The position numbers and the translations under genes are program-made. DNA of 64,000 nt from NCBI GenBank assembly GCA_023417265.1, contig JAEZFY010000344.1, positions 15,055 to 79,054 on the forward strand, read 5' to 3'. The notes under the pieces were generated by a model. That model made no database searches, had not been told where the DNA came from, and saw nothing but the letters and a program-made list of their open reading frames with translations. The stretch comes from Actinomycetes bacterium (GTDB lineage: Bacteria > Actinomycetota > Acidimicrobiia > Acidimicrobiales > Ilumatobacteraceae). Below, one piece after another: positions 16,930 through 25,991 of this stretch. Every line of letters starts with the position of its first letter. Positions within the stretch are counted from its first letter, which is position 1.

Positions 16930-16963
16930 GTCCAACCGTGACGGCGGGCGCCGTGCGTACCGT
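16930..16963 (+). promoter_or_regulatory. P450 operon promoter: GTCCAACCG box, 19 bp, TACCGT
   Basis: GTCCAACCG (16930-16938), a 19-bp spacer that includes the inverted repeat ACGGCG-GG-CGCCGT (16941-16954), then TACCGT (16958-16963). That is 36 nt before the P450 ATG, a sensible leader. It is the clearest member of the box/-10 arrangement. Confidence 0.6.
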
Positions 16964-16999
16964 GACGGCGTTCGGGGGACCGACCAAGGGGGTTTGCAG

Positions 17000-18211
17000 A
17001 TGTCGGACGTGTTGAGCTCATCGACCGAGCGCGCAGAGCGTTGTCCGGTCCGACACTTTGACGGAGGGTCGACCAAGCACGTCGATGCGGACCCCTTCGC
17101 GACGCTCGCAGATTTCCGTGAGGTCGAACCGTTCTGGACTTCGGACGACCCGACCGAGTCCGACGGGTATTGGGTCGTCACCCGCTTCGACCAGGTTCGC
17201 GAGGTCCAGCAGGACTACACGACGTTCAGCCACGCCAACGTCGACCCGCGGTACGCAGCGAATCCGCTGATGCCGACCATGTTCGACCCGCCCGATCAGG
17301 TCAAGCAGCGCGGCATCGTGTTGCCGTTGCTGACGCCCGCGGCGATTGCGCCGTTGGAACCCCGCATGCACGCAGTGTGCCGTGAGCTGATCTCATCGTT
17401 CGTCGCACGCGGCGGATGCGACGTCGTGGCCGAGTTCAGCCGTCGCTATCCGATCGCAATCTTCGGTGAGCTGTACGGCCTGCCCGAAGACCGGCGTGAG
17501 GAGTTCCGCCAACTCGCGGAGATGTTCCTTCACGAGGAGGGCCGGCAGCACGAGGCGTGGACGCAGATCATCGCGATCATGCGCGACGAGATCGAGCAAC
17601 GCCGCACCACGCCGCGCGACGACATGCTGAACGGCATCTCGCACGGGCGCATCGACGGCGACCTGATCTCGATCGACGAGGCGGTCAACCTCGCGTCCAC
17701 GGTGTTCATCGGCGGCCTCGACACATTGCCCTCCAACATTGGCTGGACCCTTCGCTACCTGGCCGATCACCCCGAACAACGACGGTTGCTTGTCGAGCAG
17801 CCCCAGCTCATCCCGGGCGCCGTGGAGGAGTTCTTCCGGGTGTTCCCGGTCGTCGTCCGCAACGCCATGGTGCATGCCACTCGCGATGTGGAGTTCCACG
17901 GTGCCAACATCCGCAAGGGCGACGGCGTGTTCACGTTCCTCGCTCTGGCCAACCTCGACAGCGCCGCCTTCGACGATCCGCTACGTATCGACTTCGCGCG
18001 CCCGCGCAACCGACACGTGGCGTTCTCGATCGGGTCGCACCGCTGCCTCGGTTCGCACCTGGCCCGGCACGAACTGGCGGTGGCCCTCGAGGAGTGGCTC
18101 ACCGCCATACCGGACTTCTGGATCGCCGACCAGGGTCGCGTCGTGTATCACGGCGGCCCGGTGTTCTCGCTCGGCGCATTGCCGCTCGAATGGCCGTCGA
18201 GCTCCTCCTAG
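17000..18211 (+). CDS. cytochrome P450, CYP101 (P450cam)-like
   Basis: 403-aa soluble P450 with the heme loop FSIGSHRCLGSHLAR near residue 345, ExxR as EEFFR near 282, and an I-helix GGLDTLPSN carrying the Asp-Thr pair of P450cam. Much of the C-terminal half follows P450cam from memory: EFHGANIRKGD for EFHGVQLKKGD, VDFSR-like IDFARPR, and EEWLTAIPDFWIA for KEWLTRIPDFSIA. FDPPDQVKQR matches the MDPPEQ...R segment bearing Arg112. It should hydroxylate a small hydrophobic, perhaps terpenoid, substrate. No ferredoxin or ferredoxin reductase gene is in the window, so its electron partners are elsewhere. AAGGGGG precedes the ATG. Confidence 0.92.
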   Translation: MSDVLSSSTERAERCPVRHFDGGSTKHVDADPFATLADFREVEPFWTSDDPTESDGYWVVTRFDQVREVQQDYTTFSHANVDPRYAANPLMPTMFDPPDQVKQRGIVLPLLTPAAIAPLEPRMHAVCRELISSFVARGGCDVVAEFSRRYPIAIFGELYGLPEDRREEFRQLAEMFLHEEGRQHEAWTQIIAIMRDEIEQRRTTPRDDMLNGISHGRIDGDLISIDEAVNLASTVFIGGLDTLPSNIGWTLRYLADHPEQRRLLVEQPQLIPGAVEEFFRVFPVVVRNAMVHATRDVEFHGANIRKGDGVFTFLALANLDSAAFDDPLRIDFARPRNRHVAFSIGSHRCLGSHLARHELAVALEEWLTAIPDFWIADQGRVVYHGGPVFSLGALPLEWPSSSS

Positions 18212-18252
18212 ATCGCCGCCACCGAACACCCCGACCGAACCAGGAGACCCGC

Positions 18253-19452
18253 GTGGGCGAATACACCGACTACGAGCACTTCACCGATTATCCGATCTTC
18301 GACGCGGACCAGCACCTGGCTGAGCCCGACGACTGCTACACGCAGCACATCGAGTCGAAGTATCGCGACCGCACCATTCAATTGCTCGAGCGCGACGGGA
18401 AGCGATGGCTGGCGGTCGACGGGAGGCTCCACGCGAAGGAGGTACAGGGCAACCGGATGGCGCGCCCAGGCTCGCTGCGGGAGTTCTTGAAGGCGATGAA
18501 GCAAGGCGTGTCCGACAGCGATGCCTACCAATGGATGGCACCCGACCCTGCGTTCTTCGACGCCCGGCAACGTCTGGCGATGATGGATCGCCAGCACGTT
18601 GAGGCGTGCATCTTGTACTCCAACGGGAACGGTCTCTTGGCCGAGAACTGGATCGACGACGAGGACCTCTACTACGCGTCGTCCTGGTCGTACCTCCGGT
18701 GGGTCGCCGCCGAGTGGGGCTTCTCGACCGCCAACCGCATGTTCGTGGCCCCCGTGTTCTCGTTCCGCAACCCGCGGCGAACGCTCGAACAACTCGACTG
18801 GTTCTACGAGCACGGCGGCAAGATCGTATGCCTCGTCACCGGGCCGGCATATGGCCGCTCGCCCGCCGACCCCCACTACGACGCGATCTGGGATCGCATC
18901 AACGGCGCCAACGGGTTGGTGGCGTACCACATCAACGAGTCGATTCCCGGATACAAGCGCTCGCGATCGGCGGCTTGGGGCGAACCGCTCGATCCCGGGT
19001 TCTATGACCAGTCCGCGTGGCAGTGGTTCTGGGCCTACGGAGACGTGCCAGCACAGGAGACGTTCGCGTCGTTGGTGTATGGCAACCTGTTCGGGCGGTT
19101 CCCCAACCTGAAGGTGTTGTCGGCCGAACACGGCGCAGAGTGGATTCCGTTGTTCCTGCGCAAGCTCGACAAGATGCGCGGCATGGGCCGCGGCGGCCCG
19201 TGGATCGGCGGCCAGCTCACTGAACGACCGAGCCACACCTTCAGACGTCACTTCAAGGTTGTCCCGTACTGGGAGGACGACCTCACCGAGGTCGTCAGCC
19301 GCGTCGGCCACGAGGTGCTCCTCGGCGGATCGGACTTTCCCCATCCCGAAGGCTTGGCCGCGCCGACGCGGCTCGTCGAGCACCTCCACATGCTCGACGA
19401 CTCCCACCAGCGAGCGGTGATGCGCGACCACGGAATGGCGCTCTTCAGCTGA
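18253..19452 (+). CDS. Amidohydrolase_2 family TIM-barrel protein
   Basis: 399-aa ACMSD-like barrel. Metal-ligand landmarks: FDADQHLAEP at the N-terminus, AYHINE near residue 222, SAEHGAEW near 294 and GGSDFPHPEG near 360. It is a clear paralogue of 43433-44641 (both have FPNLKxLSAEHG and KLDKMRGMGR-like stretches) and more distant from 15141 and 52170. The GTG start follows CAGGAG; a long open frame upstream belongs to a shadow of the P450. Second gene of the P450 operon. The reaction may be decarboxylation or C-C hydrolysis of a ring-cleavage acid, but the family does not settle this. Confidence 0.88.
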   Translation: MGEYTDYEHFTDYPIFDADQHLAEPDDCYTQHIESKYRDRTIQLLERDGKRWLAVDGRLHAKEVQGNRMARPGSLREFLKAMKQGVSDSDAYQWMAPDPAFFDARQRLAMMDRQHVEACILYSNGNGLLAENWIDDEDLYYASSWSYLRWVAAEWGFSTANRMFVAPVFSFRNPRRTLEQLDWFYEHGGKIVCLVTGPAYGRSPADPHYDAIWDRINGANGLVAYHINESIPGYKRSRSAAWGEPLDPGFYDQSAWQWFWAYGDVPAQETFASLVYGNLFGRFPNLKVLSAEHGAEWIPLFLRKLDKMRGMGRGGPWIGGQLTERPSHTFRRHFKVVPYWEDDLTEVVSRVGHEVLLGGSDFPHPEGLAAPTRLVEHLHMLDDSHQRAVMRDHGMALFS

Positions 19453-19500
19453 ACGAGTGCGTCCGCCGAGAGTGCGCTCACCGACCCGACCAGGAGAACG

Positions 19501-20712
19501 ATGCGATTCCTCAGCTTCCATTACATGACCTACCAAGGCCTCGATGCCCCACAGACCGTCGAGGAGTACGGCGTCGGCTGGTGCCTGGTGCCCAATGCGC
19601 TCTGCGATCGTGCCGAGATGGCCTCGAACTACGCCGACTACGTCGGCCAGGCGTCGTACGCCGATGAGCTTGGCTTCGACGGTGTGGTCGTCAACGAGCA
19701 CCATCAGACGCCGTTCGGCACGATGCCGGCCCCGAACATCATGGCCGCAGCGATCTCGCAGCGGACCACGCGTGCCCGGATCTTCGTGCTGGGCAACGCG
19801 CTGCCGCTGCGCGCGACGCCGTTGTCGAGCATCGAGGAGTACTCGATGATCGACTTGTTGAGCGGGGGACGGCTCGAAGCCGGGTTCGTCGTGGGCGGAG
19901 GGCCGGAGTACTACAACTTCGCCCAGCGGCCGACGCAGGCACGCGACCAGTTCGCCGAGGCGCTCGCGCTCGCCCGCAAGGCGTGGTCGGAGCCGGGCCC
20001 GTTCCGGTGGGACGGCGAGTACTACCAACTCGACATCGTGAACCCGTGGCCGCTGTCGCTCCAGGCGCCTCATCCGCCGGTTTGGGTGTGCGGCGTCGGC
20101 AGCCCTTCGACGCTCGAGATGTGCGCCCGCGAGAACCTCGGCTATATGGGTGTCAACATCAACACCGGCCACGCCGACTTCGTCGGGCAGTGCAACTACT
20201 TCCGCGACGCCGCCGACAAGTACGGCCGCGAGTTCGACCCCGCCAAGATGGGGTGGCTGACGCACATCTACGTGGGTGAGAACGACGAGCAAGCGATGGC
20301 CGACTTCACCACTCACATCACCTACTTCGGCTACCTCACCCGCGGCTTCGGCGGCCCGGTGAAGACGTTCTTCCCGCCGGGTCACCTCCCAGCGGACAAG
20401 ACGGTCGACTGGGAGAACAACACTCGAGCCGCGTTCCACGGCGCCGCGATGTCCGAACACGAGCCACCGCTCGTCGGGTCCGCCGAGACCGTTGCCGAGC
20501 GCCTCCTCGACAAACTCAAGGACTACCGCATCGGCAACGCCGCGATTGCCTTTCAGTTCGGCACGATGCCCGACTCGATGGCGCGCGAGAGCATGGCGAG
20601 GTTCGCCGCCGACGTGATGCCGATCGTCCGGTGCGAGATGGACACGTATCTCGACGAGCTGTATCCGAACCGCACCCAGTCCGCCTACGCCGGCGGTGGA
20701 GAGTCCCGATGA
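19501..20712 (+). CDS. LLM-class flavin-dependent monooxygenase, copy 1 of the LLM/hydrolase pair
   Basis: 403-aa luciferase-like barrel beginning MRFLSFHYMTYQGLD. VVNEHHQTPFGTMP, LGNALPLRATPL and MIDLLSGGRLEAGF are typical of the FMN-type bacterial luciferase group. The paralogue at 36300-37511 has the same length and is colinear from end to end. CCAGGAGAACG precedes the ATG, and the stop overlaps the start of the alpha/beta hydrolase gene (ATGA). Camphor-type diketocamphane monooxygenases belong to this superfamily, so a Baeyer-Villiger or alkane-type oxygenation is possible; the substrate is not known. Confidence 0.9.
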   Translation: MRFLSFHYMTYQGLDAPQTVEEYGVGWCLVPNALCDRAEMASNYADYVGQASYADELGFDGVVVNEHHQTPFGTMPAPNIMAAAISQRTTRARIFVLGNALPLRATPLSSIEEYSMIDLLSGGRLEAGFVVGGGPEYYNFAQRPTQARDQFAEALALARKAWSEPGPFRWDGEYYQLDIVNPWPLSLQAPHPPVWVCGVGSPSTLEMCARENLGYMGVNINTGHADFVGQCNYFRDAADKYGREFDPAKMGWLTHIYVGENDEQAMADFTTHITYFGYLTRGFGGPVKTFFPPGHLPADKTVDWENNTRAAFHGAAMSEHEPPLVGSAETVAERLLDKLKDYRIGNAAIAFQFGTMPDSMARESMARFAADVMPIVRCEMDTYLDELYPNRTQSAYAGGGESR

Positions 20713-21539
20713 ACGCCCGGATCGGCACGATCGACACGCCCCTGATGACCGTGACGGCAGCGACGCTGGGGTCGGGCCCCGCCCTGGTGTACCTGCATGA
20801 CGTGCTGTTCGACATGCCGCGCCCCGACGGCGCTGATGTGCCCGACCACCTCCAGGCGTTGGGCGTCGCCCATTCGATCATCGCTCCGTGGCTTCCCGGG
20901 TTCCGCGACCTGGCGCAGCTGAAGGCGGTCGCCGAGCTCGACGATTATCTCTTCGTCCTCACCGACTTCCTCGCCGCGGCGAGTCCCGCCCGCCCGCACC
21001 TGGTGGGTGCCGGCCTCGGTGGTTGGCTCGCTGCCGAGCTGGCGGTGCGACGACCTGACAAGATCGCCACGCTGACTCTCGTCAACGCGTTCGGACTCAA
21101 GGTCGACGGGCATCCCACGGCGAGGTTCTTCGACGCTGCCGCCCCGAACCCGCTGGGAGGCAGGCGCGAGATCCGCGAGCTCTTGTTCACCGAGCCCGAT
21201 GGCGAGCTGGCGACCAAGGTGCTGCCCGACTTCCCCGACTCCGGGCCTGGCATGGAGTTCTTCACCAACGTCCACGCGGCAGCACAGATCGGTTGGTCGC
21301 CCCCAGCCTTCTACGACCCCAAGCTCACCCGCCACCTCCACCGCATCGACGTGCCCACCCAAATCGTGTGGGGCGCCGCCAACAAGTTGGTCGATCTCGC
21401 CCATGCCGAGGCGTTCGTCGCCGGAATCGAGGGCGCGACGTTGCACGTGATCGACGGTGCCGGGCACCTGCTCCATGTCGAGCGGCCGGGCGAACTGGCG
21501 GCGACGATTATCGCGCACACGTCGCAGCACGCCAGCTGA
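20709..21539 (+). CDS. alpha/beta hydrolase-fold protein lacking the nucleophile Ser, copy 1
   Basis: 276-aa alpha/beta hydrolase. The N-terminal YLHDVLFDMP is in the oxyanion position and the C-terminal DGAGHLLHVERP keeps the His. The nucleophile elbow, normally GxSxG, reads VGAGLGGW, so Gly stands where Ser should be (codon GGC at about 21013). The paralogue at 37508 has VGTGLGGW. The substitution is thus shared by both pairs and not a random lesion. The protein may be a non-hydrolytic partner of the LLM enzyme, a lyase or isomerase, or use another residue. Start ATG overlaps the LLM stop. Confidence 0.88.
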   Translation: MNARIGTIDTPLMTVTAATLGSGPALVYLHDVLFDMPRPDGADVPDHLQALGVAHSIIAPWLPGFRDLAQLKAVAELDDYLFVLTDFLAAASPARPHLVGAGLGGWLAAELAVRRPDKIATLTLVNAFGLKVDGHPTARFFDAAAPNPLGGRREIRELLFTEPDGELATKVLPDFPDSGPGMEFFTNVHAAAQIGWSPPAFYDPKLTRHLHRIDVPTQIVWGAANKLVDLAHAEAFVAGIEGATLHVIDGAGHLLHVERPGELAATIIAHTSQHAS

Positions 21540-21547
21540 GCGACGTC

Positions 21548-22399
21548 TCAAGCGCCTGGCGACGAGGGAGACCCGCTCGCGATCCATTCGGCGAGGTGCG
21601 CGAACTCGCCCATCATCCGGTCGTGGCGTTCCTGGATCGTGAGCTGGTTCTTGGGGTCCGTGAACACGTAGAGCTGATCGCGCTCGATCCCCCTCACGAC
21701 CAGCTCGCCCACCTGGTCGGGCTCGAGCGCCGGCGACAGGTCGAGCTCGGAGCTCTTCACGTGAGGTGGCGGGGGAGTCGGCGCGGTGAGCTCGGCGGGG
21801 CGGTTGCGGGCCGCATCCATGATCCGGGAGACGACACCGGCCGGGCACAGCGCCGTGATGCTGATCGGCGTGTCCCGCAGCTCGTTGCGCAACGTGTCGG
21901 TCAGGCCGATCACGCCGTACTTGGATGTCGAGTACATCGCGCTGTACGAGCTCGGGAACAGCCCGTTCATCGAGGCGGTGTTGACGATGTGCCCCTCGTG
22001 CCCTGCGGCGAGCATGCCCGGGAGGAACGCCTGGATGCCGTGCACCACTCCCCACAGGTTGACGCCGAGCACCCACTGCCAATCCTCGTAGGTGGCGTCG
22101 ATCCCGCGGCGTGCCACCGACACGCCGGCATTGTTGACCAGTATGTGAATATCACCGAAGCGTGTCCGGCTGACCTCGGCCAGTTCGCTGACGGATTCGA
22201 AGTCGGCCACGTCCGTCGCGACCGCGATCGCCGTGACCGCGAACTGCTCAAGGTCAGATGCGGTCTCCTGGGCAGCGTCCGACTCGACGTCGGACACCAC
22301 GACATTCATGCCGCGCCGCGCGAGCGATCTGGCAATGCCGCGCCCGATGCCGCTTCCGCCGCCGGTGACCACGGCCGTGCGGCCCGCGAAGTCCTTCAT
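21548..22399 (-). CDS. SDR-family oxidoreductase
   Basis: 283-aa classical SDR: TGGGSGIGRGIA (residues about 12-23), SDVES at the end of strand 2, NNAGVS, and active site YSTSK preceded by TASMNG. It has a C-terminal extension beyond residue 250 with QLTIQERHDRMM, common in actinobacterial SDRs of acyl-CoA or steroid-like catabolism. The ATG follows AAGGGAAC. Sits 60 bp downstream of the MDR gene on the same strand, so they may be co-transcribed. Confidence 0.88.
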   Translation of the reverse strand: MKDFAGRTAVVTGGGSGIGRGIARSLARRGMNVVVSDVESDAAQETASDLEQFAVTAIAVATDVADFESVSELAEVSRTRFGDIHILVNNAGVSVARRGIDATYEDWQWVLGVNLWGVVHGIQAFLPGMLAAGHEGHIVNTASMNGLFPSSYSAMYSTSKYGVIGLTDTLRNELRDTPISITALCPAGVVSRIMDAARNRPAELTAPTPPPPHVKSSELDLSPALEPDQVGELVVRGIERDQLYVFTDPKNQLTIQERHDRMMGEFAHLAEWIASGSPSSPGA

Positions 22400-22459
22400 G
22401 TCGTTCCCTTCTGCCCGACGCGTCGGGCTGCTCGATGTCGTCGGCGCACGCCGGCTACG

Positions 22460-23449
22460 TCAGACCCGCACCACCACCTTGCCGACGTGGGTCTGCGCCT
22501 TAAGGTGGCGATACGCGGCGACTGCGTCGGCGAACTCGAACGTCGCATCGATGACCGGTTCGAGCCCGTGCAGGTCGACGAACTCGACCAGGTCGGTGAA
22601 CATTCGCCGGTTGCCCACCCACACTCCACGGAGCGTCTGGCTGCGCCCCACCAGCAGCCGCGGGTTCAATGTCGCCTCTCCGGACACTATCCCGATCACG
22701 GTGACCTCGCCGCCTAGACGGGTGGCCGCCAACGAGCGCGCCAACGTATCGGCGCCTCCCACCTCGAGCACACGGTCGACACCGCGGCCGCCGGTGACCT
22801 CGAGCACGCGCCGGTCCCAGTCAGGAGTTGCCGCGTAGTTCACCATGACGTCGGCGCCCAGCTGCGCCATCCGCTCCAACTTCACGTCGCTGCTCGACGT
22901 GATGATCGTTCGCAGCCCGAGCAGCCGCGCCAACTGCAGACCGAACACGGACACGCCGCCCGTCCCGAGCAGCAGGACGTGATCTCCGGGGGTCAGCAGC
23001 GCACCTTCCACCAGGGCGTTCCAAGCCGTCACCGCTGCGCACGGCAACGTGGCCGCCTGCTCGTACGTCCACCCGGAGGGCATGCGGACGACCGCCGATG
23101 CGGGCAGCACAACGCGCTCGGCCAGTACCCCGTCGATCGCCCCGCCGAGCGCCGAGTCGTAGGCGGCCTGAGTGATCGGGCCGTCGATCCACTGAGCGCT
23201 GAAGCAGGTGGCGACGCGATCGCCGACGACCGGGTCGATCACCCCCTCGCCGACCGCGATCACCTCTCCAGCGGCGTCGGACAGCGGGATGCGCCCGGAG
23301 ACGCCACGCTCGGCGATCGACGCGTCACGGAAGTTGAGCGACGTAGCTCGAACCGCCACGAGCACGTCACCCGGGCCGGGGCGCGGCTCGGGAATCGAGC
23401 GCGCCTCGATGCCGTCGATGCCGCCCCCGGTGAGAACGTACGCCTTCAC
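22460..23449 (-). CDS. MDR-family alcohol dehydrogenase/quinone reductase-like
   Basis: 329-aa medium-chain dehydrogenase/reductase. Substrate-domain start MKAYVLTGGGIDG and SLNFRD; NAD(P) motif LLLGTGGVSVFGLQLA near residue 155; GGRGVDRVLEVGG after it. The catalytic-zinc Cys of true alcohol dehydrogenases is Asn (SLNFRD) and there is no structural-zinc Cys cluster, so it is probably zinc-free and reduces or oxidises an enone or ketone. The paralogue at 32676-33674 is colinear. Confidence 0.88.
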   Translation of the reverse strand: MKAYVLTGGGIDGIEARSIPEPRPGPGDVLVAVRATSLNFRDASIAERGVSGRIPLSDAAGEVIAVGEGVIDPVVGDRVATCFSAQWIDGPITQAAYDSALGGAIDGVLAERVVLPASAVVRMPSGWTYEQAATLPCAAVTAWNALVEGALLTPGDHVLLLGTGGVSVFGLQLARLLGLRTIITSSSDVKLERMAQLGADVMVNYAATPDWDRRVLEVTGGRGVDRVLEVGGADTLARSLAATRLGGEVTVIGIVSGEATLNPRLLVGRSQTLRGVWVGNRRMFTDLVEFVDLHGLEPVIDATFEFADAVAAYRHLKAQTHVGKVVVRV

Positions 23450-23498
23450 GTCATCGCGCTCCCGTGACCGCCGCTCGCGACCGACATGCGCACATCTC

Positions 23499-23507
23499 GT
23501 CCAACTG
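23499..23507 (+). promoter_or_regulatory. exact GTCCAACTG box, upstream of the MDR gene
   Basis: Exact box 50 bp before the MDR start, but pointing away from that gene (it reads CAGTTGGAC in the gene's direction). This orientation suggests the site binds a regulator rather than being simply a -35 element. Confidence 0.45.
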
Positions 23508-23539
23508 CGACGACGGGCGGATGGGATGGGACACGTCCG

Positions 23540-24508
23540 TCACGCGTCGGCGAGCAACGGGACGAGCTGCGTGCAGATCGCCTCGATGTTGGCGTCGATC
23601 GTGTCGTCATCGAGCCCAGGGTGTTCGGTCCAGCAGTGGATGTCGGTGACCGGGAGACCCTCGAACCGGGTGCGCAGCACCTCGGCGACCGTGGCGGCGT
23701 CGCCCATCACGGTCGAATCTCGGGTCGTCCGGGCATCGAAGTAGTCGTTGCGGGTGTGCTCGAGGCGCGTCCCTTCGAACATGTAGCGGTTGTACGACTG
23801 CCAGCGCTGCGCGACGAACGGCTCGATCTGCGCCCACGTGCGGTCGGGATCGTCGGTGATCCAGATGTCGACGAGCCCACCCATGCGGGCGATCGCCGGG
23901 TCGTGTCCACCCTCCTCGAGGCCCGCCCGGTACGGCTCGAGCAAGTCGCGCTCGATCGACAGCAGGCCGAGCCCGAGGCGACCGGCGAGCCGGGCGCCCT
24001 GTGGTCCACGGAACCCTCCCCAGATGGGGACCGGTCGCTGCACCGGGCGCGGCGTGATCGTCCTGGGCGCACCCGGCTGCTCGCCCCACAGCTCGCGCAT
24101 CTCGACGATGCGCCGACGGAATTCTCCGTAACGCTGCTTGAAGTTCCCGCCGAACGCGTCGTATTCCGGCTTCCGGTAGCCGACGCCGAACCCGGGATCG
24201 ACGCGCCCCCCGCTCAAGATGTCGACGAGCGCCACCTGCTCGGCCACCTCGATTGCCAGGTGCAGCGGCAACAGGGCGACCGCCGTGCCGATGCGGATCG
24301 TGGACGTGCGCGCAGCGATGGCTGCGGCCAGCGTCCAGCATTGCGGGAGATAGCCGTCGTCGAAGAAGTGATGTTCGGTCAACCACACCGAGGGGCATCC
24401 GAGTTGCTCCGCTCGGGCGACACGGTCAAGCCACACCTGGTAGTGCTCGACGTCTCCCCGGTGTTCTGGGTTCGAGTTGCGCATGTCGACCGTGATGCCA
24501 AGCCTCAT
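23540..24508 (-). CDS. LLM-class flavin-dependent oxidoreductase
   Basis: 322-aa luciferase-like protein: MRLGITVDMRN, SVWLTEHHFFDDGYLP (residues about 40-55), IRIGTAVALLPLHLAI and LVDILSGGRVDPGFGVGY. The length and the TEHHF segment suit the FMN-type bacterial luciferase group. It is divergent from the LLM gene at 24826, with two boxes between them. Not a close paralogue of the 19501/36300 pair. Substrate unknown. Confidence 0.9.
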   Translation of the reverse strand: MRLGITVDMRNSNPEHRGDVEHYQVWLDRVARAEQLGCPSVWLTEHHFFDDGYLPQCWTLAAAIAARTSTIRIGTAVALLPLHLAIEVAEQVALVDILSGGRVDPGFGVGYRKPEYDAFGGNFKQRYGEFRRRIVEMRELWGEQPGAPRTITPRPVQRPVPIWGGFRGPQGARLAGRLGLGLLSIERDLLEPYRAGLEEGGHDPAIARMGGLVDIWITDDPDRTWAQIEPFVAQRWQSYNRYMFEGTRLEHTRNDYFDARTTRDSTVMGDAATVAEVLRTRFEGLPVTDIHCWTEHPGLDDDTIDANIEAICTQLVPLLADA

Positions 24509-24547
24509 TGCACGTTTCCTCCGAGCGTTCGTGGGCGAGTTGCGGCG

Positions 24548-24581
24548 ACCGTACCGTCGGCCCCGGTCGGCGCAGTTGGAC
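24548..24581 (-). promoter_or_regulatory. GTCCAACTG box, 19 bp, TACGGT
   Basis: Minus-strand GTCCAACTG (24581-24573) and TACGGT (24553-24548), 19 bp apart, with the start of the LLM gene about 40 nt further on (24508). Same geometry as the P450 promoter, on the opposite strand. Confidence 0.6.
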
Positions 24582-24610
24582 TCGGTGCGGCGCGCCCAAG
24601 GTGCGTGACT

Positions 24611-24619
24611 CAGTTAGAC
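24611..24619 (-). promoter_or_regulatory. second box GTCTAACTG
   Basis: GTCTAACTG on the minus strand (8/9 to the consensus), 38 bp upstream of the exact box at 24573-24581 and in the same orientation. This may give tandem binding. Confidence 0.4.
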
Positions 24620-24825
24620 GCGCCCGACGAGCGACATCGGACACCCAGTTACGGTGGGCTCGTCGCACCAGCGGTCGACGTCGGTGCCTCCGCGACGGAT
24701 GTACTGCCGCCGGTCCGGAAGGGTCGGAGGGGGATCGGCCTGATCGCCGACGATCTGGACAACACGAGAAGGCCGCTCGGTCGCCCCACGCGAACGCGCC
24801 GGACGGCATCAGCAAGGAGCGGTAG

Positions 24826-25959
24826 ATGCACTGCGGCGTCATGGTCACGGGCTACAACCAGGCGGATTGGGCCCGTCTCATGGCCGACGATTACACCCGC
24901 GGTCCGGACGTGCCCGACTTCGAGCACATGGAGAACACGCTCCGGTTGGGTGACCTCGTCGAGCCGCTCGGCTTTGACTCGATCTGGGCAACCGAGCACT
25001 ACGGCTCGGCCTACTCGATGCATCCGAATCCGCTCCAGTACCTCGCCTACTGGGCCGGCCGAACCGAACGTGTCGATGTGGGAACCGCGGTGATCGTCGC
25101 ACCGTGGTGGAACCCGGTGCGCTTGGCGAGCGAGATCTCGATGCTCGATGTGCTGTTGCGTGGACGCAAGATCCACCTTGGCATCGGTCGTGGTGTCGCC
25201 CAGCACGAGTACGCCTCGCTCGGTATCCCGATCGAGGAATCGCACGACTACTACTACGAGGTCGTCAACGCGCTCCGTGCCGCCGACGGAGCGCAACGGT
25301 TCAGCTTCGACGGTGAGATCTTCAAGGTCCCGCCGACGACGATTCGGCCGCAAGGTCGCAACTTCGGCTCGCTGACCGTCGACATCAAGGCGGCGTTTCA
25401 AACCGAAGCCTCGGCCACCTTGGCGGCACAGAACGGCCTCGGTCAGATGTTCGTGTCGGGTGACGAGTTCGACGTCATGGTGGCCAAGGTACGGCGCTTC
25501 AACCAGATCCGTGCCGGCCTCGGCCTGCCGCCGGATCAGCCGACCACGCTCCAGTGGATGTACTGCGCCGAGAACGCGGACGAGGCTGACGAGGGCTGGC
25601 CGTACTTCTACCAGCAGCTCCTCGGCGCGCAATACCACTACTTCGAGTGGCAGAACCCGAAATTCTCGAACGTCAAGGGGTACGAGTCGTACGAGACCGA
25701 GCGCGTCGCCGACTTCGGCCGCGCCCACCTCAAGTTCGAGGAACGCAAACGCACGCAACCGATCGGCACACCCGGACAGATCATCGACCGGATCCGGAAG
25801 CTCCAGGATGCGCTCAGCCTCGAGAAAATCATCCTGCACTTCTTCTACGGCGGCATGCCGCCCGAGCTCGCCGAGCGGAGCCTGCGGCTCTTCGCTCGGG
25901 AAGTCCTTCCGGCTGTCCACGAGATGGCCACGCCCATCAACGCCGCGTCACTCGGCTGA
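24826..25959 (+). CDS. LLM-class flavin-dependent oxidoreductase
   Basis: 377-aa luciferase-like protein: MHCGVMVTGYNQADW, WATEHYGSAYSMHPNP, VDVGTAVIVAPWWNPVRLA and SMLDVLLRGRKIHLGIGRG. The last is a variant of the usual DxLSGGR, with Arg for the first Gly. AAGGAG sits seven bases before the ATG. First gene of a plus-strand operon with the fused ABC transporter (gap 32 bp), so it may act on the transported compound. Confidence 0.9.
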   Translation: MHCGVMVTGYNQADWARLMADDYTRGPDVPDFEHMENTLRLGDLVEPLGFDSIWATEHYGSAYSMHPNPLQYLAYWAGRTERVDVGTAVIVAPWWNPVRLASEISMLDVLLRGRKIHLGIGRGVAQHEYASLGIPIEESHDYYYEVVNALRAADGAQRFSFDGEIFKVPPTTIRPQGRNFGSLTVDIKAAFQTEASATLAAQNGLGQMFVSGDEFDVMVAKVRRFNQIRAGLGLPPDQPTTLQWMYCAENADEADEGWPYFYQQLLGAQYHYFEWQNPKFSNVKGYESYETERVADFGRAHLKFEERKRTQPIGTPGQIIDRIRKLQDALSLEKIILHFFYGGMPPELAERSLRLFAREVLPAVHEMATPINAASLG

Positions 25960-25991
25960 TTGCATTCGACAGAGCTTGGGGGAGCTGATCC

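Larger units (their letters stand above)
24509..24825. other. 317-bp divergent intergenic region
   Basis: No plausible gene. It contains two boxes facing the minus LLM gene (24573-24581 and 24611-24619, described separately) and, on the plus strand, GCCCGACGA (24622-24630) with TACGGT (24650-24655) at the same 19-bp spacing, a possible promoter for the LLM/ABC operon 170 bp downstream. Confidence 0.5.

Noticed and set aside
16930..16963. Full StrR palindrome (half-site, 11 bp, inverted half-site)
   Set aside because: The inverted half-site is not present at the expected position here or at the other boxes I checked; only the single half-site is supported.
17557..18252. N-terminal extension of the amidohydrolase at 18253
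   Set aside because: It is a shadow frame of the P450; GTG 18253 with CAGGAG matches the paralogue's start.
18208..20460. 750-aa minus-strand open frame
   Set aside because: Antisense shadow of the amidohydrolase and LLM genes; Arg/Val/Leu-rich with no domain; the plus-strand genes have motifs and ribosome sites.
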